64,000 nt of DNA from Aspidapion aeneum (lineage: Eukaryota > Arthropoda > Insecta > Coleoptera > Brentidae): NCBI GenBank assembly GCA_963576565.1, contig OY755038.1:174327287-174391286 (forward strand), read 5' to 3'. A model generated the notes under the pieces. The model saw only the letters and a list, made by a program, of their open reading frames with translations, was not told the origin of the DNA and did not search any database. Shown piece by piece: positions 57,286 to 64,000 of this stretch (positions within the stretch are counted from its first letter, which is position 1; each line of letters opens with the position of its first letter). A program made the translations under genes and the position numbers.

Positions 57286-59044
57286 AGAGTGCCATAATTT
57301 TTTTCTGTAATATTTTTGTGTAAATATAATACAGAAGTGCGAAAAATAATACATAAACCTCTGTCTTTTATCCATTGTCCCTCGGTCGGGCTACAAACTT
57401 TTCGCCTCGGAATCAAAAATTACAGTTTAGTCCCTTGGTGTATAATATAGTATTTTTGAATTTATCACACTTGAAATCCTATAAAACCATACCAATATTA
57501 TTACAGCTCAACAATATTTTTTTTCAGCTAAACATCCCGTAGATTTTTCTCGCCCTCATCCCACAGGAGCTAATAGGAGTTCCACTATAGATAAACAAAG
57601 CCACCGATACCAAAAGTTACTAATTTTAGCAGATTAGAGATAACTAACACAACGTGTAACACAAAATTCTATAGATTTTTCCATAATATCAATAAAAACT
57701 TTCAAAGAATTATCGTTTGAAATTTTGAATTACATATACCTTTTCTAGATTTGTCGCCTTCAAAAACCTATAAATCAAAACCAATTTTGCCCATATCTTG
57801 AAGGATTATTTTTTTTTAAATCTTTACTCCTTCACAGGGTATCCGCACGGGAAAGTCTGAAAGTTCCTCGAGTTAAATTGTCCATTTGGGTCACAAGAGC
57901 AACTGTAACAAGTTTGTAGCTTCATTCACGAAATGACACGTTTTTTTGGGTAGCCAGCCACGGAGCACTAGCAAACGACTGACTCAATAGAATCAAGGAC
58001 AGTCCATGGGTACTAGCTGTTCTCAGCCTATTGTCAAGGTGATAATGAGCAGACCTGACTTGGTAAACATATCGGAGTTTGGGAACTTAGAATATGCAGT
58101 ATGTGAGTTTCACATAGGTAGAAACGACTTTTTAATTTAAAGAATATATCGATCAAACAATCATTGTTATAGGGTTGAAAGGTTTTTGCACAGTCCCTAA
58201 AATGAGGGTCAAAAATACGTTTTTATTCGCTGAGGTGCGGTTCGGTTCATTAAGTTTTACAGACATAAGTAGTTATGTATTCTGCCAAAAAACACCCCCT
58301 CCTCCCCTCATGTTGAGTGTTATGTCGGAATTTTTTTTGTCGACTTACTTTCCCTTTTCTCGCCTGATGCAGGTATTCGGAAGGTAAAAATTTACATATC
58401 TAAAGGTATCAGAACAAAAATCAGAAGATTTTAAATATATTACCTTTAATTATTATTAAATCTAAAAAAAATCTGAGTCTTCTACTGCCCTCTCCCCTGA
58501 ACCGAACCGAACTCACCCCCCTTTAAAGAAACTAATTTTAGCTTTTAAAGAAAACTAATTTTAGCTTTTATGTCCGCACCATGAATTATCCCTATTTTAT
58601 AAAAAAGTTGAAATATATTTGACTACCTATATGACGAATCTTATAAATACCTCTGGCCTCACTGTGTTTCTGGTTAACACAAGTTGAAGAAACCTTGGGA
58701 CCCTTCGGTACAGTTAGAGTTGGCATCGTACCAGGACCCTAAAATAAAAGGAGTACGCTTCCATATTATACAAATTAAACATAGTTAAAAAAAAAGAAAA
58801 GTGGCAAAAAACTATCGTTAAAAATATCTAATTATCGCCTACTACCTAAGCATAATTTATGTTTGCACTTACCACTTTTTTTGGGCCTTTTTTTCCCTCT
58901 TCGCATTAAGTCGAAGTCTCCATTTTTTGCCTTTTCTTCGTTCATCCATACTTACTACCAATGTTTACACGACTGTTATATAATCAAAGTTACTACCCAA
59001 ATGCAAGAAACGAATAAGTACGTTCAATGAATAGAGGCCAAAAT
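57286..59044. other. No gene seen
   Basis: AT-rich. A 23-bp tandem duplication (AAAGAAA(A)CTAATTTTAGC twice) lies at about 58524-58570. No coding feature recognised. Confidence 0.5.
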
Positions 59045-60450
59045 AGGGGGGTTACCCTACAAAAGATCTGGTAGTTCTGAATTTTAGATATATTGTTAAG
59101 CTCAGGAGGGTAGTTAAAAATCTGAGTTTTCGTCACCCCCACCCCTGTGCTCCCTCCGCCATCTTGAAAAAACCATCAAAAATTGGCACTTTTTTAGTTT
59201 TTTGCCTTTAGTTTCGTTCCAGGACACTAAATCGCAAAAAGAGTTATATGAAATTTTTTAGAGGATATAATTATCTACAATTGGGTGGTACCATGGTTGT
59301 TCTGCAAGCAGTAGTAACGGAGCTAGATAATTTCTAAAAATGACTAAAACATTTTTCTAAATTAGGCTTAGTTTTTGAAAAAAATTAGATAAAACTTGTA
59401 ACAAAAATATTTTAATTTGTGATTTTTTGAAATTGGTTAAATTTACGGGCGCGTCTCAATTTATAACCATGAAATCAATCCGACTTTCTTGTACAGCATT
59501 TTAAAGGAAATTTTATTTTCTACAATAATGTATAACACATTTTGTTTTATAAACCTTGGTTTAAAAAAAATCGAATAAATCATGGAAAAACATGGATATT
59601 TTTTGACTTTTTTAAATTACTTCAATTAACGGACGCCGCTGAAGAGTTTATAAATAGTTGACCCCCATCGAGTTGTACCTTTTTTAAAAGCAAATTTCAT
59701 TGTCTACAATAAAGTATATTACACATTTTTCTCTTAGAAGCGTATTTTTTAAGAAAATTTGAGAAAACCTAAATATGTTAGATTTTGGGGAGTCTGGGGG
59801 GGTTTTTGAAGAGGTGGTTAGTTTAAGGAGGTGTTTGACCCCTAAGCTCTCTTATCTTTTTGTACGTCACTAAATTTACACAAAAAAAATAAAAATAAAT
59901 AAAAAACGTGCCGTTTAAAGCACTAAATTTAAAAAAATTATTATTTTCCAACTTACTAACTTTAAGTTAAAAGTTACTCCCACTCCATTACAATATTTAA
60001 AAATACATTTAAAGAATGGCTTTTGTAGCTGATAAAATTCTCTAAAAGACATGTTTTAGAACTTTTACCCTAGAACAAAGTATTTCGGAGCTTATGCCGT
60101 CTAAAGTAGCAAAAATCTGAAAATTTGCCCAAGCACGTGATTTTAGTCATTTTTAGAAATTATCTAGCTCCGTTACTACTGCTCGCAGAACAACCATGGT
60201 ACCACCCAATTGTAGATAATTATATCCTCTAAAAAATTTTATCTCTCTCTCTTTTTGCGATTTAGTGTACTGGAACGAAGTTACAGGCAAAAAACTACAA
60301 AAAGTGCCAATTTTTGATGATTTTTTTAAGATGGCGGAGGAAGCACAGAGGTGGGGCTGACGAAAACTCAGATTTTTAACTACCCTTTCGACCTTAATAA
60401 TAACATACCCAAAATTCAGAACTACCGGACCTTTTGTAGGGTAAAACTCC
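59045..60450. mobile_element. Long hairpin MITE, ~1.4 kb with ~310-bp arms
   Basis: The left arm 59045-59350 (TTACCCTACAAAAG, GGTAGTTCTGAATTTT, GCCATCTT, TTTCGTTCCAGGACACTAAA, ACCATGGTTGTTCTGC, GAGCTAGATAATTTCTAAAA) is repeated in reverse complement at 60135-60450. The ~780-bp centre is AT-rich without a transposase. Arms differ by small indels (for example extra CTCTCT in the right arm). Non-coding despite short frames. Confidence 0.85.
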
Positions 60451-60554
60451 TCTATAACTACTGGTATCGAACTAAACAGATCCGAGTGGACCGCTTCTCT
60501 GATGCCCGAAAATATAATATAAAATATAATATTGGGTAAATGTAGGTAAACATC

Positions 60555-60800
60555 ATCAAAGAAAGCGCCGCGAGACGTGGCTGCACGCTAGACAATGCGG
60601 GGGAGACGTACGGGAGGGTTAAACGATGTCCTTTCGCGCTAGCCCGGGTGTAAGTTTATCGCGACCCGGACCTGAGAACATAAGGTGTTGTGGCACTTGT
60701 AGGGAGGTTGAGGGGGCGGTAAACGCCGCCTCCTCGACATTTTTTTTTGACCTCGTCCCACACGTATGCCCCGCAGGTGTTTCTCAAATGTCCGCTCTTG
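60555..60800. other. GC-rich island, unidentified
   Basis: About 245 bp markedly richer in G and C than anything nearby (GCGCCGCGAGACGTGG, CGGGGGAGACGTACGGG, GCGGTAAACGCCGCCTCC). Frames on both strands are open for about 60-70 codons (MSFRASPGVSLSRPGPEN on plus), but I recognise neither. Could be the 5' end of a LINE or a captured exon. Confidence 0.35.
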
Positions 60801-62989
60801 GGCGCCTTAAAGACAAACAAACAATACAGAAATAAGTACAAAAGCTCTAAAAAATTCTACACCAATGAGTTAGTAAAAGAAAAAATACATTTTTATTTTA
60901 AAAAAAAATTAAGTCAAGCAATAATAGGGTGAAAGAAACTTGGCGTACTGTAAGATAACTCTCAAAAGCAAATAAATTTTACAAATATCTTGTAGAAGCA
61001 GCTCTAAATCTTCTTTTAAAGAATAAGATAAAGCCCGACTTAATACAAAGCTTCTGCTGCACCTTAAAAAGCTTTGGTAAGTCCTTCTTCTTCACATTGA
61101 GGTTTGGTCTGTTTTAGTGTTCGAAAATTTTGGACCGCAACGTGGTTCGGCCAGTTTTTCTCTGCAAAAAGCTCTTCGGGGTCTTTTTTAAAAATGAGAT
61201 CTGGTGGGAGCTCCCAGCGGTGTATGCCATCTACTATTAGGAACTAAATTTGACCGTTGCCCTATACCTTCAGAGGCAGACTTGTTAGGTGTAAGTACTG
61301 GTTGCGACAAGATTCCTTTGTGTCTGAATTTATTAAGCCCTCCAAAGGGATCACACCGTGGGCCTCAAGAAGCCAGTTTTTATGTTTGTAAGTAAATCAG
61401 AATAAAAAAAAGAAGCTTTGTTGTTAATACCTAGTTTTTTTATTGTTTTCAGCTTTGGGATGATTGGTGTGTGTATTGAGTTTTACTGAGCCAAAGAGTT
61501 GTCAACAATACTTACTCTTACTTACTTACTCTAAAATAAGGAAGAAATAGTCCTATTCCGTCTTGAGAGTGCCAATATTTGTTTAACTAGTAATCAAAAA
61601 AAGATAAATAGCAAATAAAATTTTTAATAGTAAACAAATAAAAGATTTTGGGTGCTCTGCTTAACAAGTGTTATTTTTAACAAGGAAACCCAAAAAGTGT
61701 CGTCAATAAAAACTTGTGCAGGCCGGTATCTCAGTCTTTCTTTTTAATGTTTGTGAGTTTTATATTTGTGAAAGAACAAAAGGGTTAATTATTTATTTGT
61801 AGGAAAGAAATTTGTGTACGTGTATTTTGGTGATTTTCTACACAAAATGTGCCAAAAAATTATTAAAATAACATTTTGCAAGAACACCAACCCCTGTATA
61901 ATATTTTGAGATATTAACACTTTTGCCCTATCATAAATAATAAACTTACAAAGGGCAAACTCAGATGACGCAGGGACATAGGTTAACCATAAAGCCGGAG
62001 AAGTCTGGCTTCTTGAGTAACATGAAAATAAGGGAGGACTTTTTTTACCGGTTTCCCTATTTTTTTTTCGTCTTTAAGGTAGTCTTTCAAAATGACTTTC
62101 ATGCAAAATCAGGCTTTTTGTTCCAAGAGTGAGAATCTTTTTTTTATGGTCATTAAATTTTTCAGGATGTTTTGTTAAAATGACTTTGATATCCAAAATC
62201 AGCCTTTTTTATTCTTGATGTCCTTGAATCGAACCGAACCTAAAGGAATATGATCACCCTATTATGGGACAACCAATAAATTATAATAATAATATATTTA
62301 TTTAGTAAAAATCAAGTTATTTCTCAATTAAGATTTCGTTAAAAATATGCATAAGCATATCAGTCCCATGTTGATAGCATACTGAGCAGCTATGGGACTA
62401 TCGCATGAGGAACAAAACTTAATCTCCATTGATGGGCATAAAATTGTGTAAAAAATTAAACAATAAACAAATTCTGAATGTTACCATCTCGTTACTGACA
62501 AGTAATCATTTAAAATGCAAACATTTCCTTTCGGGCTAGTATTACACTATCAAAGATTTTTGACAAAGAGGTTTTATAAAACCTATTTAATTAAATATTG
62601 GATTTAAAAAAAATCTTTTGATAAATATTTTTGATATTGTTCTCGTACTAGCTTTGGAGGAAACGAGAACGTCCATTTTAATTAAATAATAATCAAACTT
62701 TTAACGAGAGAATTATGTATTTATCAAGTAAGGAGTAGCGTTTTATTCGATGGAACGAAAACGTACTTTAAAACGAGACAGTTTCCTTCATTTATATAGA
62801 ATATTTAACAACAGTGTTATATGGCGAAAATGGTTTCAGAACAACGTAACCGTGCAGAACGTAATGTTACGAAACTGTGATGTTTGTTGCTTAGTGGGGA
62901 CAGTGTAGGTATCGCAAAAACCAGTGCCTGGAAGAATTCGAAAGAAATTATTTAAGATCAAACCAAACTAATCAATTTTGTGTCTTATT
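60801..62989. other. No recognised gene
   Basis: Mostly AT-rich. A 63-codon frame at 61204-61395 is less AT-rich and contains PPKGSHRGPQEASFYVCK, followed by GTAAGT-like words at about 61290 and 61388; it could be an exon but nothing else supports it. Near 62090-62220 two diverged copies of AAAATGACTTT...AAAATCAG(G/C)CTTTTT occur. Confidence 0.35.
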
Positions 62990-63328
62990 AGCTTTTCGGT
63001 GGATAATAAAGAGCGGCGGATAAAAGGTCGAAAGTACAAAAGGTCGAAAGTACAAAAGGTCGAAAAAATCAGGTCGAAAGTACAAAAGGTGGAAAGTACA
63101 AGAGGTCGAAAGTACAAAATATCAAAAAACAAAAGGTCGAAAATTAAAAAGGTCGCAAGTACAAAAGGTCGAAAGTAAAAAAGATCGAAAGTACGGACGC
63201 GAGTCCACATCGACTGGATACGTCAATTCGACTTGATACGGTAAATTTGTATTTTTAATATTTTGTTTTGTCGATTTTTTTTCGACCTTTTGTACTTTCG
63301 ACCTTTTATGGCTTCGGCGGCGGGCCCG
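62990..63328. mobile_element. Inverted-arm element with 16-bp tandem units
   Basis: Left arm 63027-63199: about 11 units of GGTCGAAAGTACAAAA with substitutions. Right arm 63271-63308: two units in reverse complement. Both arms join a GC-rich end through ATAAAAGG (left GAGCGGCGGATAAAAGG, right in reverse GCCGAAGCCATAAAAGG). Spacer of about 70 bp. Same plan as 19263-20086, different sequence. Confidence 0.6.
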
Positions 63329-64000
63329 ATAATAAAATGTCCTTTTAAATAGTATGTCACAAAATATGACCCATAGTATAGAAAACTCTCCAGGGGCGTC
63401 CGTAAATTGCAAAAATTACCAAAAAATATTATTTTTGTTACGGGTTTCATTCAATGTCCATCAAAATCTCAATTTCAATATCAATTTCAGTGTGGCGCGG
63501 CGAAGCCAGTGGATCAGTGATTTTTAATACTATGGGGCCTGTTCATAAATTGCATAAGTATAAGGCAAAAAAATATCAAACTCTTCCTAAAAGGTTGACA
63601 GGTTGGTTGTTGATCCCAATGAGTACCTAATTATGATTATGCCCCCCCCCCCCAAACCGTTGCATAAGATTCACCACTTTATTTTTAGTTCCATATGCTT
63701 AAAAAAATAACCAAAAACACCTGTGTCAAAGTTACTACTGTTACTTTCTGCACAAAAATATTGCTTAGGGGGGGCCATGGCCCCTATGCCCCCTCCCCTT
63801 ATAACCACCGGTGTTTTTTTGCTTTAAAGAACTTATTTAGATAAATCAAAATTTCTAATCTAATCAAAAAACAGTTTATTTTAATTTGGAAACATTTTAT
63901 TTTAGTAGGTTCATTACACAATTACGAACCTTTTTGAAGTATTTATCATAACATTAACCTCACTTTGAAAATCTTAGTTAGAAAAGATATTTAAATATGC
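63329..64000. other. No gene; repeat debris
   Basis: Contains a C run at 63643-63653 and GGGGGGGCCATGGCCCC...CCCCTCCCCTTATAACC at 63768-63805, resembling the G/C-rich ends of the hAT-like MITE family, but no partner end was found. Confidence 0.4.

Noticed and set aside
62968..63210. Repetitive FRPFVLSTF / GRKYKRSKVQK frames
   Set aside because: Translations of the 16-bp tandem units on both strands; low complexity.

Overview
This window reads as AT-rich, repeat-saturated DNA from a large-genome arthropod, most likely an insect. The evidence is the mix of elements: Ty1/copia, Ty3/gypsy with an env-like gene, BEL/Pao, Penelope, RTE-, CR1/Jockey- and R1/I/LOA-like LINEs, a degenerate DDE transposase and many MITEs. 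I found no intact host gene and no intact transposon gene. Almost every coding stretch is a broken transposon gene. A beetle is plausible, but the sequence alone does not identify the order.

Layout. 1-0.6 kb: BEL/Pao gag remnant (minus). 0.8-6.9 kb: a tRNA-like sequence, three short inverted-repeat transposons (1618-2227, 3590-3777, 5100-5375) and an RTE-like LINE fragment. 7.7-18.6 kb: two inverted copies of a microsatellite-bearing repeat, the second split by a 9.8 kb gypsy element (8368-18181). The gypsy carries a 2.4 kb nested element whose core is an apparently perfect 1.85 kb (CAGA)n tract. 19.2-28.8 kb: a fold-back-like element with 16-bp terminal units, a 71-bp hairpin, a MITE nested in a palindromic element, LINE and DDE-transposase debris, and more MITEs.

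29.6-45.7 kb is the most complex nest. A Penelope-like element (minus) is split by copia-1 (29913-40571). Copia-1 is split in its reverse transcriptase by a 6.5 kb fold-back element (32769-39323) made of about 33 copies of a ~158-bp satellite in two opposed arms around a 0.6 kb centre. A second copia (41371-45651) lies just beyond.

46-64 kb: a hAT-like MITE, AT microsatellite, a CR1/Jockey-like LINE on the minus strand (about 50.2-54.4 kb) carrying a solo LTR and a foreign insert, several hairpin MITEs up to 1.4 kb, and an array of 16-bp units at 63 kb.

Relative ages follow from nesting and LTR divergence. The LTR pairs of copia-1 (3 differences in 157) and copia-2 (2 in 161) are nearly identical, so both inserted recently. 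The gypsy LTRs differ much more. The fold-back element is younger than copia-1, and the (CAGA)n-bearing element is younger than the gypsy. All genes here are selfish-element genes and do not form a host pathway. The strongest candidates for something undescribed are the satellite-armed fold-back element, the giant CAGA tract and the two elements built from 16-bp terminal units.
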